Below, piece after piece: positions 34,443 through 45,926 of a stretch of DNA of 64,000 nucleotides; the stretch's first letter is position 1, and every line of letters starts with the position of its first letter. Below the pieces are notes generated by a model. That model did not search any database. It was not told the DNA's origin and saw only the letters and a list, made by a program, of their open reading frames with translations. A program made the position numbers and the translations under genes. The stretch spans positions 372,001 to 436,000 of the forward strand of contig WOAB01000056.1 of NCBI GenBank assembly GCA_027886185.1, read 5' to 3'. This DNA is from Rheum nobile (taxonomy: Eukaryota; Streptophyta; Magnoliopsida; Caryophyllales; Polygonaceae).

Positions 34443-35290
34443 GATAATATGTTTAATTAATTATGGTTATCGCGCTACTACAACTCCACAAGTGGATTGG
34501 TTTTTTGGTTTATACAATTCAGAATCAAAAGCTAGCAGATAATGAATTGTATAGTTGCATGCTTAAAGCTGTACCTAAATGTGAATCTAGCTGAGGTAAA
34601 GTGAGGGTAAATTATGGTCCAAATCTTTCTTTAAAATGTTCTTTGTGGATAGACAAGAACCCTAGTTCACCTTTGGAGTCCCCTAAATTAAGCCAAATTA
34701 TGGAGACATATGTAGCCATTGTACTACTATCCTCTTAAATTATATAGTAGGCCTAAATATGCCATTTATAAATCGGTTAAAAATATTAAATAAGGCCTTT
34801 AAAGTTACTTTCTAATTAAGTACTTTTGTTGTTCTGCTAGTACGTTGATATATTCAGATGATTTCTTACGGAGAAACTTGTGGCTCCAAATAATTTGGAT
34901 TTTGGTAGATATGAGCTAGAATAAGGGTCAGTTTGGATTTCTAGAAAAATACATTAAATTGCTACTTTAATGCAATTTAATGTATTATTTGGGATATCCG
35001 AACTAACCCTAAGACTTATATGCATACCAATTTATTTATTTTTTGGTTAGTTTAGGATTTATGTGCAAAATTAGGTTTGAGTTGTGGTAACAAAAAATCC
35101 AACAAAAAAATACTCCGTATTTTTTAACCAAATTACAGAAATACAGTGTAGAATTGGTTTAAGAAAGGATCACACTTATAGTAAATAATACAAAAATAAT
35201 ATATATAAAACGACAAGTCAGTAAAAGAGAGGCTCGAATTATTACTTGAATATTTAAAGATAATGCATTAAATTGTATTATTTCAAAATT
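34443..35290. other. AT-rich intergenic DNA with one MITE
   Basis: No gene seen. MITE 34925-35009 is listed separately. Confidence 0.6.
34925..35009. mobile_element. PIF/Harbinger-like MITE, 85 bp
   Basis: TAA duplicates (34922-34924, 35010-35012) flank inverted ends GGGTCAGTTTGGAT and GGGTTAGTTCGGAT, enclosing TTAATGCAATTTAATGTATT. It resembles the MITE behind the TT2-like MYB. Confidence 0.7.
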
Positions 35291-35309
35291 TTAAACATAC
35301 CCTAAATAT

Positions 35310-35512
35310 TTTTTTTAGATCCTTTGTCCGGTTCGAATGATCATTGTCACTCTACGTCCGGATCGGGTTTTGGTTGACCACCTTTCGATGAGACGGACCC
35401 TCCCAACACTAATAGTTCCATACACGCCGCCGAAAGGACTCGAACTCGAAATCTCTGGTTAGAACGCTTAAAGGACCTAGCGCCAATACCCACTAGACCA
35501 ACTAGATCTTGG
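35310..35512 (-). mobile_element. tRNA-derived SINE with 19-bp TSD
   Basis: Minus-strand head GGTCTAGTGGGTATTGGCG (A-box-like) and GAGTTCGAGTCC (B-box-like); the 3' end on that strand is a poly(A), seen here as TTTTTTT at 35310-35316. A perfect 19-bp duplicate TTAAACATACCCTAAATAT lies at 35291-35309 and 35513-35531. The head differs from the SINEs at 9.2 and 18.5 kb. Confidence 0.9.
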
Positions 35513-35648
35513 TTAAACATACCCTAAATATGTATGTTGGGCTTGTTGCAAATGTTCATATATGTGTACTTGTTAAATTCACTCTCTTCAAATGGTCATA
35601 AGTCTTACACATAAACAATTAAGTTCAAACATAATAACATATATATAA

Positions 35649-35994
35649 GGGGTTTGATCATGTGAGAATGATTATTACCGTGTAAAATGAGAATAATACA
35701 CATATACGAAAAAACTTACGCACATACATACATGTAAAAATTTATACACTTTTAAAATTCATGTACATATAAGTAAAAATTTATGCATTTTTCGATATAT
35801 ATAAGTTTTTGCTTGCATGTGCATAAGTTTTTTATTGTGTGAGCGTGAACATTCGAAAAGTGCATAAATTTTTACGTATATGTGCATGAGTTTCAAAAGT
35901 GCATAAGTTTTTACGTGTATATACATAAATTTTTACTTATATTACATCATTCTCATTTTATACGATAATAATCATTCTATCATGATCAATGCCC
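35649..35994. mobile_element. Mutator-like MITE with 9-bp TSD
   Basis: 346 bp. Inverted ends run from GGGGTTTGATCATG (left) and GGGCATTGATCATG (reverse complement of right) through AGAATGATTATTA and on for about 45 bp. Both sides carry TATATATAA (35640-35648, 35995-36003); this 9-bp size suggests a Mutator-type transposase, but the string is low complexity. The interior is made of TGCATAAGTTTTTACGTGTA-like repeats in both directions. Confidence 0.7.
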
Positions 35995-36230
35995 TATATA
36001 TAAACATGCACTTCTACTAAGTTCATGGGAAATCATAAAAATGTAATCGATTAACAAAATTCAAATATGAGCCATTTGTTTGCTTATTCTGAACGACTCT
36101 TATTATTATTCACTATTTAAAATAAAAACTCTCTAGAACTTAATCTCGATATATATCATCCAATAGTTATGAAGTCTTGTTGAACACAAACTAGTCAGTG
36201 ACTAAGTGCTACAATCTATTATGTAGTATT

Positions 36231-36480
36231 CTCTTCATTCACTTTTATTTGTCGTTTTAAAATTTTACACACATATTAAAAAAAATTATTACATATGTTT
36301 TAAAATTTAAGTCTTTTTTCTAAATTTAATAACTCAACACCTTTTAGAATCAATAACTAATTTTCAATACAGATTTTATAATTTCAATATAATAAATTGT
36401 CTTACAACCTTATAAAGATAAATATTTATAAACAAATTTAAATGTCAAAAGGACAAGTAAAAGTCAACCAAAATTGTAGA
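36231..36480. mobile_element. Degenerate Stowaway-like MITE
   Basis: CTTCATTCACTTTTATTTGT near 36233 pairs with the reverse complement of the right side (GGTTGACTTTTACTTGTCC). Edges are approximate and no clear TA duplicate is seen. Confidence 0.45.
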
Positions 36481-36569
36481 ATATTTTGAGTTGGCTTTCT
36501 TTATTTCTTAATTCAAGACTTCAACTGCATTTCATTTATTGAAAAGTTTGAAAGTTTAGTAACAAATTA

Positions 36570-37841
36570 AGATCTCTCATATTCCAATTCATTAATGAGA
36601 ATAAAAGCTGGGACTTAATTGAACTCAGGAAAGTGCTACCAGAAAACTTAGTTATGAAGATCTTTCATATTCCAATTCCTAGTAATACCATCCATGATAG
36701 ACTTTACTGGCGCAGTGGCGCCAAAGTAAAGATAGATGGTTATCTACTAAATTCGCCTTTAATTTTAATATAATTAAAAATCATAACCCTTGTGTCGATT
36801 CTTAGTGATCTGGAATTTAGATACTAATCCTAAAATAAAGAACTTTATTTAGAAGATTAGCAACAATGGTTCACCAACTAAAACAAGATTTACTATTAAA
36901 TGTGTACATTTACCAGTACTCCAATGTGCCTTTTGTGACAATATGTTTGAAGATATCCCACATATTCTCATAAAATGCCCCCATACCAGAGACATTACGA
37001 TGGCTAATAATCAACGAATTGGAAATGTAGTTAGGAACATTCCGACAACTGATAAGAAACCAAGGGATCTCCTTTGGGAGATTTATGAGAAAATGACAAA
37101 AAAGAGTTTGTAGAATTAGCAACAATATGGTGGTGTATCTGGTTCGAGAGAAATCAAAAAATCTTTGATAATGAAAACACAACAACTATTACAGATATCT
37201 ACAAAATAATTCAATCTCATCTCCAAAATTGGAAAAATGCTAAAAGCAATATACATAAAAACAACATTAACAAATCATAGTAAAAAGAATCAACCGAGGA
37301 AAACAAAAAACTTGAGATGGAAAAAAACACCTAATGGTGTTTTTAAAATTAACTTTGATGGATCCAGACTCAGCAATGGGGACACTGCGGCGGGATTCAT
37401 TATTAGGAACGATAAAGCTGAAACTATTAAAATGGAATCGTTTAGTCGTGGCTACACTAGTGCTCTGTTGGCTGAGGCCTCTGGCCTTCGTCAGGGGGTG
37501 TTGTGTGTCAGTAAATGTGGTTTTAAAAATATTTCTTCGAGGACGATAACATGTGTATTGTGAATGTTCTCACATGTCGTTGGAAATGCCCCTGGGAAAT
37601 TGAGATGATGATCGCTGACATTCGGGTTTCACTACTTTCTTTTTGTTGAAGTTCATCTTGGCCATATCTTCCGTGAAGTTAATCAGGTGGCAGATCGGAT
37701 TGCTCGGCTTAGACATTCATCTGGATTGGTAGACCTTTGGTCTAATTTAGAGTTATTGGCTCTCATCAGTAAGGATATCTTAGGATAGTTTACTAACAGG
37801 GTTTAGTGTCATCCTAATTCTTTCACTTATAAAAAAAAAAC
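36570..37841 (+). pseudogene. LINE remnant: RT zinc-binding and RNase H regions
   Basis: In several broken frames: LRKVLPENLVMKIFHIPIP with HDRLYWR (about 36620-36725), then zinc-binding CAFCDNMFEDIPHILIKCPH (about 36925-36985), ATIWWCIWFERNQKIFDNE, and an RNase H domain from about 37310 (WKKTPNGVFKINFDGSRLSNG, AAGFIIRNDKAE). It ends in a poly(A) of ten bases at 37831-37840. The order zf-RVT then RNase H is typical of plant L1-like elements. 5' truncated; no RT palm domain in the window. Confidence 0.8.
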
Positions 37842-39105
37842 AATTAAGAACAATTTAAAGAATAACAAAAGAGAAAAAGAGCAATGGATTCATTTTCAAT
37901 TATGTAAATGTACGATTTTGTCCGGTTATCATAATGGGGTCACTAGGAGATTTGTATAATAAATAATAATAGCCCTTTTGGCTTCACTTTTTGTCCATAA
38001 TAATTGTACCCAAATTAACCCCCCTTATATATTGCTTTATTCTTTGCACTGTACTACTATGTAAAGTTGGTTAAAATACTAGAGTTGCTCCATATATATA
38101 GGCCACATAGATTGAATGAGTGCGTTATTGATTTTTATTTGACAAAGCAATTTTAGCAATAAAGTATAAGATTGTCTAGTGCTCGTGTTATGATTATTGA
38201 TTAATGTCACTGCAGTGAAAAAAAGTGTACATTTAATTAAGTGAAGTTACCAAAACCATATATTACACCTCTATTTATTGCTTCTCTAAGACCTCCATAT
38301 CTAATTGGGAATTTTTCTTTTGTACATTGAGCATTTCTTCGTTGAGTGTGTTTGTTTTTCTACTTAGACAAGTCTTGTTAGCCTATAAATTTGGATTCGA
38401 TATCTCAATTTTGGATGAAAACAAACAATTATGAGTTCTCACCCTAGCAAAAAATTTAGCAACTTATGTTCATAAGTTTTGGATCCAGATCATGATATTT
38501 GGAATCTCAACATTATACAGAATTTTGGGGGGCTTGGATGGGAAACTTTCGAGAGAAAAAAAAGCCACTTAAAATGAGAAGCAACGGGCGATAGACAAAC
38601 TTATAATTTCGACCAACTTTATAAAAATAGGTCGAATTAGTTAAAAGCTCATCAAAAGCACAAAGTTCTAACTTCTTTATTTATTAAAATATATAATCAT
38701 GTGCTTGACTCATTTAAATAAGTTGACTGATCAACCATGTTGATCAAATGGGTGGTCTCTGATGTTAATCACTTGGCCTTCGGTGTTGACCGACCGTTGA
38801 CCAATAAATTTTTTTTCTGAGTCACTTCTCTTTTAGGAGCAACTTTTGTTGATTTATAGATTCGAAATGTACATATTATACATTACAAATGCACATATAA
38901 TATAAAAGCGCGCACATATATATATATATATATATATATTTTCCATTTAATGACTATATATATATATCAAGTCATTAAATGGAAAATATACATCCAATCA
39001 TTTCCAGTTAAATTCAAATGAACATATACTTCAAAATACACATTCAGTCAAATTTAATTGAGCATCCGACATAATGCAATTGTATGTATAGTTCAAATCT
39101 AGATA
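37842..39105. other. AT-rich intergenic DNA
   Basis: No gene recognised. It contains (TA)n at about 38916-38939 and the hairpin at 38937-38988. Confidence 0.6.
38937..38988. repeat. Perfect 18-bp inverted repeat around a (TA)n spacer
   Basis: TATTTTCCATTTAATGAC (38937-38954) and GTCATTAAATGGAAAATA (38971-38988) form an 18-bp stem with a 16-base AT loop. It may be a very short MITE or a cruciform formed at the dinucleotide repeat. Confidence 0.75.
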
Positions 39106-39113
39106 ACCCACAT

Positions 39114-39485
39114 CAGGGGCGAAGTCAGGTGGGGCCGAGAGGTGGCTACAATCCCCGTTGAAAAAAAACAAATAATTTTTTTGAAGCTTTTTTATCCTTA
39201 TTTAATCTGAAAATGTAATTTCAATCAGCTTTAATAGATTTAAGCCATGAAAATAAAATTACCTTAAGTTTTTCCTCATCATCTCATTTGAAAATGCAAT
39301 TTCAGCCAGCCATAACAGTTTTAAGTCACAAAAATAAATTTGTTTCCCTCATCTCATGTGAAAATTACCTTAATTTTCATAAAAAAAATTAAAATTAATT
39401 TTTGCGAAATATGATTTAAGTCACACGAGACTTTATTGCGCAAGATTTTAGCCCCCTCTAGGGTAAAATCCTGGCTCCGCCCCTG
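39114..39485. mobile_element. hAT-like MITE
   Basis: Ends CAGGGGCGAAGTCAGG and CAGGGGCGGAGCCAGG (reverse complement), the common plant hAT-type terminus. Flanking 8-mers ACCCACAT (39106-39113) and GCCCACAT (39486-39493) match at 7 of 8. Inside, an approximately 90-bp segment starting GAAAATG(T/C)AATTTCA is repeated. Confidence 0.82.
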
Positions 39486-39493
39486 GCCCACAT

Positions 39494-42136
39494 GCCATAC
39501 AATATAAAGCCAATTGCACATGCACAATATATCCAAGTGCACATATAGTAAACAATGCATCTCATGCACCTATACTTAATAAGTGCACATCAAGTTATAT
39601 CCAATTCCTAAGAAATCCAAATGCACATGTGGTTAAAAATGAACATATAGTATAACTCAAATGTATGTATGGTTCAAAATGTATATTCAATTGTATCAAA
39701 ATGCACATTCAGTTATATCCATATGCACATCTTTTATATGCAACATTTCAAATTATGTGTTTTTGTATACACTACATGCATTATTGTACAATATGTGCAT
39801 TTTCATTTTTCAAGGCAAACACAAATTGGTCGGCGAAAAAATAATCTTGATTGAACTATATGTATTTTGTATTATAAACTATACTCATTTGGATTGTATT
39901 ATATATACATTTTAAACGTTTAAGGCAAACACAAGTTAGAAAAATAATATCGGTTGTTGTGAGAAATAACATCTCACATTGAAAACTTGAGAATAAAATG
40001 TCTAGTATATAAGCTCAGTAAATTACTCCTCATATTGTCAATTGATTTTAGGATAAAACCCCACTGAGCTTATGTGTTGGACTTTAATGCGCATGTGCGC
40101 ACGAACCACGTCCCCATCTATCGACCCACCGAATTTTATTAGTTGCATTAGACGTGCTTTTTATTGTACACTATGTGCATTTGGATTGTATCAAATGTGC
40201 ATATCAAAATTTTAAGATAAATACAAATTAACTGAAAATCTAAATTAAACTATATTTATGTGCTTTTGTATTATACGTTTTGATTTTTTATGACAAATAC
40301 AAATTAACCAAGAAGAAAAAAATCGTCGTTAAACTACATACATTTTTATATTATATTGTACACCATGTTAATTGGTCGCTCTTTCTCACATTATGCAACT
40401 CCTAAAATTTTATCAATCTCCATAACATTTTTTATCTATTTTCTTTTACACCCTATTTAGATTGTAGATACATGTCAAATTACACATGTGCTTGATATAT
40501 TGCTTATTTAAGTGGTCCAAGGTCAGATTTTTCTACCCGTGTTATATGACTGCAGCTGATCGAAGATAATTTGTACACGAGATTTAGCTAGGTTGAATAT
40601 AGGTTTTTCGGTAAATTAATAGATAATTTGTAATTACGTTTTGTACTATGACGTATATACTTAGATATTACGTCAATGCTTCGACACATTAGATTTTATA
40701 TGAATATATTCTAAGAACTTCATTTTTACTAATAATTTTTTTAGTTATTAGTTTAATTTTTTTTTTAAGAATTCATCTGTTCTCTTTTAGGGAATATTTT
40801 GAAAATAATTTTATATTTTAATTCTGCTATTTTTTAAGAAATTGTTATTATAAAAAAAGTAATGTTTAAACCCTTTCAAAAAAAATCGTAAATGAATCAT
40901 AACAAACAAGATTTTTCAAAATAAGTTTCTTAAATTATGTATACAAAAGTGAAGCAAATTTGGTAATTGGTTGCACTCACAAGACCTAATGAGTTTGGTT
41001 CATAGATTTTAACATGGTGTCTAATTTTTTTTTGATTTTTTTTTCATACCTACTCAACTTTTTAAATTTTAGAAATTTGAAAACTCATATTTTAAGGAAT
41101 TAGCAGATAAAATATATTATATCTATAATCTTTCAAAACAAATACGGAGTAAAAAGTATGGCTTTGGAATCTCCAAATCTTTGTTGTTAATAAATCTAAT
41201 AGTTTTTCACTTTTACCTTCAAGATACATAATACTCTCTCCGTTTAATTTTAATTGACGTTCTAGCAAATTTTAGATAAAATAAGGAACCCGTTTTTTTT
41301 TCTAGATTATCCTTATGATTAGTGATTAATTACTGTTTTATTATTGATCATGAAATCTAACAAAAAAATTAAAGAAAATCAGAAAATCAAAAGCTAATCT
41401 CATCCCCTTACTGAGAAAGAAAATTTTAAATTACCAAAACAAAGATTCGAAATTGTCACAAAGATTCAGAAAATCAAATAATTTATTATTGATCATGGGG
41501 TAAATAGTTAATAAATAATTAAGAAACCAAAAAAAAAATACTAACATGAAAATAAATCTGAAAACAAATAGTAAAAATATCTAAAACGATAATTAAAACT
41601 TAAACCTAGATTTCATGATAATAATAAAGTAGTAATTATTCGACTTTTGCCTATGTACACGTGAATTAGAGTGGGACCTTATAATAAAGCCTGTAATTAT
41701 TCGACTTTCCAACCCAACCCACGTCATCATAATTACCCAAGAAATAATACACTTTTCATTTGGCAATAAATGTCATTGTTAGGATTTTATTTAAAAATAA
41801 TATTTGTTAGTTAATGATTTATTATGAGTTATGAATTATTGAAAATTAACACTTTCTATACATTTTTTTTATTAGTAAAAATTAAGGTAGATAATTATTA
41901 AATTGTAAATTTATTAAAAAAATTATAGTCTTTTAGTTTAATTATTATACTTTTTTAGCAATTATAGTATTAAAGATTAAAATAATAAATATCATTAAAG
42001 GAAATGAGTAATTATTAGCCTTTTCATAGAATAGGAAAATTGTCCATTGGCTCTCTAGATTGTTCACAACAATAACACTCACAAACACACCTACGTGGGA
42101 GGTGCATTAAACATGGCTAAAACACTGAAAATGACA
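39494..42136. other. AT-rich intergenic DNA
   Basis: No gene recognised. From about 39500 to 40400 there are scattered degenerate copies of AAATGCACAT(A/C)GTTATATC. A lone Stowaway-like end (CTCTCTCCGTTTAATTTTAA) sits near 41234 without a visible partner. Confidence 0.55.
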
Positions 42137-42140
42137 CTAA

Positions 42141-43270
42141 TCAAGAAAATGGACATGAAACTTTGCCATCTAGTTGAAGGAATCTGCTAAGCCACTCAAG
42201 ATTTGATGGGTTCTCATTTGAGAAGTCAAAGAATTCATCCACATTGAACTCATTGGACTCCTCTTCTTCATTCTTGCTCTGGCTTTCCACCTCCATTTTC
42301 TCTCTACTCTCGTTCCCATTGCCTTTCTTGATCTTGGCCTCTTTCCTTTGAAAGCTCTGATCCGGTTTTCCGTTCGGATACCCGCTTCTCGACTTCCCCT
42401 CCGAGTCCCCTTGCTTAACCTTCTTGCTCAAATAAGAATTCCAATAGTTCTTGATTTCATTATCTGTTCGACCCGGAAGCCGCCCTGCTATGAGTGACCA
42501 CCTATATACAAACATGAGAAATTAACATCTATATAGTACTACATTCGATCTAGTTTAATTGACGTTCTAGCCTTTTACAATTATCACTCTCTTTTACCAA
42601 TTCCTTTAGCATCAAATGGTATTTCTCTAGACACGCATGATGATTTCTTCCAAAATCAATTTAATGCAAAACTAACTTCTTCTAATCTTATTGGTTAATG
42701 GATGAGTTTCAGGGGTTAATTAATTTCTTCTTAAAATTACTAAAATGTAAATTAAACTAGATCGGAGTGAGAGTGAGAGTAATTAATAAAGAAGGTTAAA
42801 ATAAGAAATTTGAGTTACCTATTCCCCAAAAGTTTGTGAAGCCTTAAAATCAAATCCTCCTCTTGATCAGATATGTTGCCTCTTTTGATGTTAGGCCTCA
42901 GATAATTCATCCATCTAAGTCTACAGCTCTTGCCACACCTGTTCAGTCCTAGTTAATTTTCAGCAAAAATCAAGAATTCAATTTAGTATATATACACCAG
43001 CAACAACAAATCGAGCTGATGTTATTTCAGTATGAAAAATGAACCTGCTTTGGCAGCAACGGATTTCCATCTCCTGGGGCCATTGATTTCAATGACCTCA
43101 GCCAATTTTCTGTCCTCTTCAGCTGTCCAAGCTCCTCTGTTCAAGCCCTTCAATTTTCTGCCATGGGATCTTGCTTCTCTTCTAATTGATTCTTCTTCTT
43201 CTTCATCTTCTTCTTCTTCTTCTTCTTCTTCTTCTTTTCTCATGCTACTTGTTGTACTAATGTCAGCCAT
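42141..43270 (-). CDS. R2R3-MYB transcription factor of the bHLH-binding type
   Basis: Exons read 43270-43045, 42948-42819 and 42501-42141 with GT-AG introns of 96 and 317 bp, giving 238 aa. Residues 13-27 are almost all Glu (a CTT/TTC microsatellite). R2 begins GLNRGAWTAEEDRKLAEVI and R3 covers KRGNISDQEEDLILRLH through RTDNEIKNYWNSYL. Residues 107-126 match the bHLH-binding signature. The second exon is 130 bp with the same intron phases as the TT2-like gene. The C-terminus is short, Lys/Glu-rich, and ends NVDEFFDFSNENPSNLEWLSRFLQLD. There is no subgroup-5 RTxATRC motif. Likely a nuclear regulator acting with bHLH partners; I cannot assign the exact subgroup or pathway. It appears intact. 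Confidence 0.92.
42537..42781. mobile_element. Stowaway-like MITE in intron 2 of the reverse-strand MYB
   Basis: CATTCGATCTAGTTTAATTG near 42542 pairs with the reverse complement of the right end (CACTCCGATCTAGTTTAATT). TA is present at 42537-42538 and 42780-42781. It makes up most of the 317-bp intron. Confidence 0.7.
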
Positions 43271-43376
43271 TTGAGAATTGTGAAATTAGGGATTGATTGA
43301 ATTGAAAGAGGAAGTTGTGATGGGTGTTTTTGGGGAGTGAAGAAAAACGAGGGCCCTGAATTCTGAAGAGAGGAGT

Positions 43377-43396
43377 TATAAATATATATATATATC
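43377..43396 (-). promoter_or_regulatory. TATA box region of the reverse-strand MYB
   Basis: On the minus strand TATATATATTTATAACTC lies about 110 bp upstream of the ATG. It is followed by a leader with CT-rich segments (CCTCTCTTC, CTTCACTCCCC). Position and sequence fit a plant core promoter. Confidence 0.55.
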
Positions 43397-44370
43397 AACT
43401 ACCCTTCTTCAAGTGGGAAATGATATACACCCCCAACTACTTAGTGAGGTACATATATATAGGGAGATGTTGTGAAATGGGGAGTGGGGTTCATAGCCAC
43501 ACAAAAAAGGTATTACGTTTCTTCATGAGATCAATCAAAATCTACTTTTTTTCACTAATTTGTATTACTTATATTTGATTTATTTATTATTTTACTTATT
43601 TTGAATATCACAGTTTTTCTACTATATTTTTTTTATAAGAAAAGGATTTTGAAATATCCGACATAACAATGTCGAATAGATCGGGAGGCCGATAAATCGG
43701 TGTCCGGACAAACCGAAATGAGAAAACTACAAACAAACAAGGTAAATACAACAAAACAAAAAAATAGCCTAAACGACCGAGGAACCCCATAATCTACTAA
43801 ACCAAAACCATTCTATGCCACATGACACTCTCTACTAAGCCTACAAATTTCTTATGTCATATGGTACACTCATATTCATTTTGTCATATGACATTTTTTC
43901 AATTTTTTTTTTAAATTTAATATAAAAATTATTTATAAGATATTTATTCTATTTTCAAAATTCAATACTTTATATATTCGTTTCCAATTTTAAGCCTTAG
44001 GGAAATCTTTATAATTTGATTGGATATGATTTTTTTTTGAAATCAATTAGATATGATTTAATATAGCTTGATGTAATACTTTCCTTTATTAATTCACTTA
44101 AAAGTTATATCACATTATTAATTGATGATTACAATAAAATTTAAAATCAAATACTATAAGTTTTCAATTAATCTATTAAAACAAAATTTTCCTACTAAAA
44201 CAAATTTCTCTATTAATTGATTATTAGTAGATATTTTTTTATCGTACTTATCTTATTTTCATTTATATTGTCAATAATTAGATATGTTTTTAATTTATTT
44301 AATATTTTTTAAATGTGAAATTAATATATTTTTAATAATTAAAAAATATAAACATAAAATTTATCCAACA
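43397..44370. other. Upstream/intergenic DNA
   Basis: Promoter-side DNA of the MYB, then AT-rich sequence with no recognised gene. CTCTCTACTAAGCC near 43826 could be the 5' end of the Helitron-like element whose 3' end is at 44400, but it lacks the expected preceding A. Confidence 0.4.
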
Positions 44371-44400
44371 CCCGTGCACGGCACGGGAAAACTAAGCTAG
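44371..44400 (+). mobile_element. Helitron-like 3' terminus
   Basis: CCCGTGC-ACG-GCACGGG forms a 7-bp stem hairpin at 44371-44387, followed after 9 bases by CTAG at 44397-44400 and a T, the CTRR|T layout of Helitron 3' ends. No replicase coding sequence is visible, so it would be non-autonomous. Confidence 0.5.
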
Positions 44401-44583
44401 TTAAAAACTATGTTCTAAAGCCAAAGGAGAGGAACCCCATTTTTAAAAACTATTACCTATATAAATATAAACTCTATAATTAATGTGCAAGAATAATCAA
44501 TAAATAAAATTTAAACAAATGATTCTAAAGCGAGACTCTTATCATTATCATGACATAGTATAGAAAAATCTTATATTATATTA

Positions 44584-45520
44584 TCAGGGATAATGGTGGT
44601 AGATTGATTATTAAAACACTTTGGACTTTTAGTGTATGATCAAAGACCATCCTATGGTCAAGTGATCGTCATTCAGATCAAGTACACTCTATAACATTCG
44701 AGGTCTTAAAAGTGTCAGTCTATAATAATATGAGAACATTCTTAACTTCACTTGAATCTTAAAAAAAAATAACTCTTTTGCACATGAATATCACTTATAT
44801 CATTATAAAGTAAGTGCAAGTAAGTGCACGGTGTTAAAGAATATTTTTATTTTCGATACAAAACCTTATGATATTTTTTTTCCTTTTTTGTTACCATAGT
44901 TTTTTGGTGCATGTTAGCATCGATAACACGTACACTTTAATACAGTAGAAGCCAAGAGGAATGGAGGAGATATGACTCACATAAAGTTGTCTAATTAAGG
45001 ACATATTTTATCATGTAGTACCATAACATCTCGTCATACGGAGTATATAAGAAACAGAGCATGTCATAAAGAGGCAAAGCACAAAATAATTAAAGATTCT
45101 GTTGTATCAGCTGTATTAATTTGGCTCTATCAGTTTGTATTAATATTTAAAAAAATGTATATTTGGTTGTATCAATTTGTATTTTGTGACAACAAGTATC
45201 CTTTCTAACATAACATAATATATCCATATATAAACTGAATTCTTGTCACGGTATTTGCAGAATACAGATTATCAAATTCAGGCTATTCAGCACATGTTCT
45301 TGTTTGTCTATATGAATAATTGTTTGTCATTATGCTTTGGTAGGTATCAACATCATACAAATTGACCAATTAATTAATTTTTTTACCCTCCAATTCATAA
45401 GATATTAATCGGCAATAATAGTAAAATATAGGATTGTGCAACCAGACCGGTCTTGACCGCCGTATCTTTTTTTAATATTTTCAAAAAAAATAGTACTCCG
45501 GTCTATATATATTTATTAAT
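44584..45520. repeat. Left copy of a 0.94-1.15-kb direct repeat
   Basis: Begins TCAGGGATAATGGTGG and ends TATATATATTTATTAAT. It is very similar to 47246-48398 but lacks a 193-bp MITE and a 32-bp hairpin insertion present there. The ends are not TG/CA, so it is not a typical LTR pair. Confidence 0.85.
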
Positions 45521-45569
45521 GGACAAGCTAAATACACGCGAGAAATTGGTTAAATATACGTGATATTAC

Positions 45570-45926
45570 ACGCTTAAGGTAAGCGTCTGCTTTTACACGC
45601 CTAAGCTAAGCGTGGAGGGGTATTCTTGCCATTTTTGAAAACATGTATGAAGTACACGCTTAGCTTAGGCGTTTGACCAGACGCCTAGATTAGGCGTCTG
45701 GTTATATGTGGTAGTTATTGGGCCGGCCCAATAACTAGCCTTTGCCCAGTAAAATCAGACGCTTAGCTTAGGCGTCTGGATAAACGTCTAAGCTAGGCGT
45801 CTGGTTTTCACTATGGGCTAGTTATTGGGCCGGCCCAATAACTAGTCTTTGCCCAGTAAAACCAAACGCCTAGCTTAGGCGTCTGGACAAACGTCTAAGC
45901 TAGGCGTGTAAGCACACGCTTAAGAT
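45570..45926. repeat. Hairpin-rich array with 107-bp period
   Basis: Built from inverted arms of the AGACGCCTAGCTTAGGCGTC type and two copies of a perfect palindrome (26 bp at 45712-45737, 28 bp at 45819-45846) with core TTATTGGGCCGGCCCAATAA. The two full units are offset by 107 bases. It lies immediately upstream of GC-rich open sequence. Confidence 0.85.

Noticed and set aside
43032..43274. Serine-rich 80-codon plus-strand frame
   Set aside because: Antisense shadow of the poly-Glu tract in MYB exon 1.
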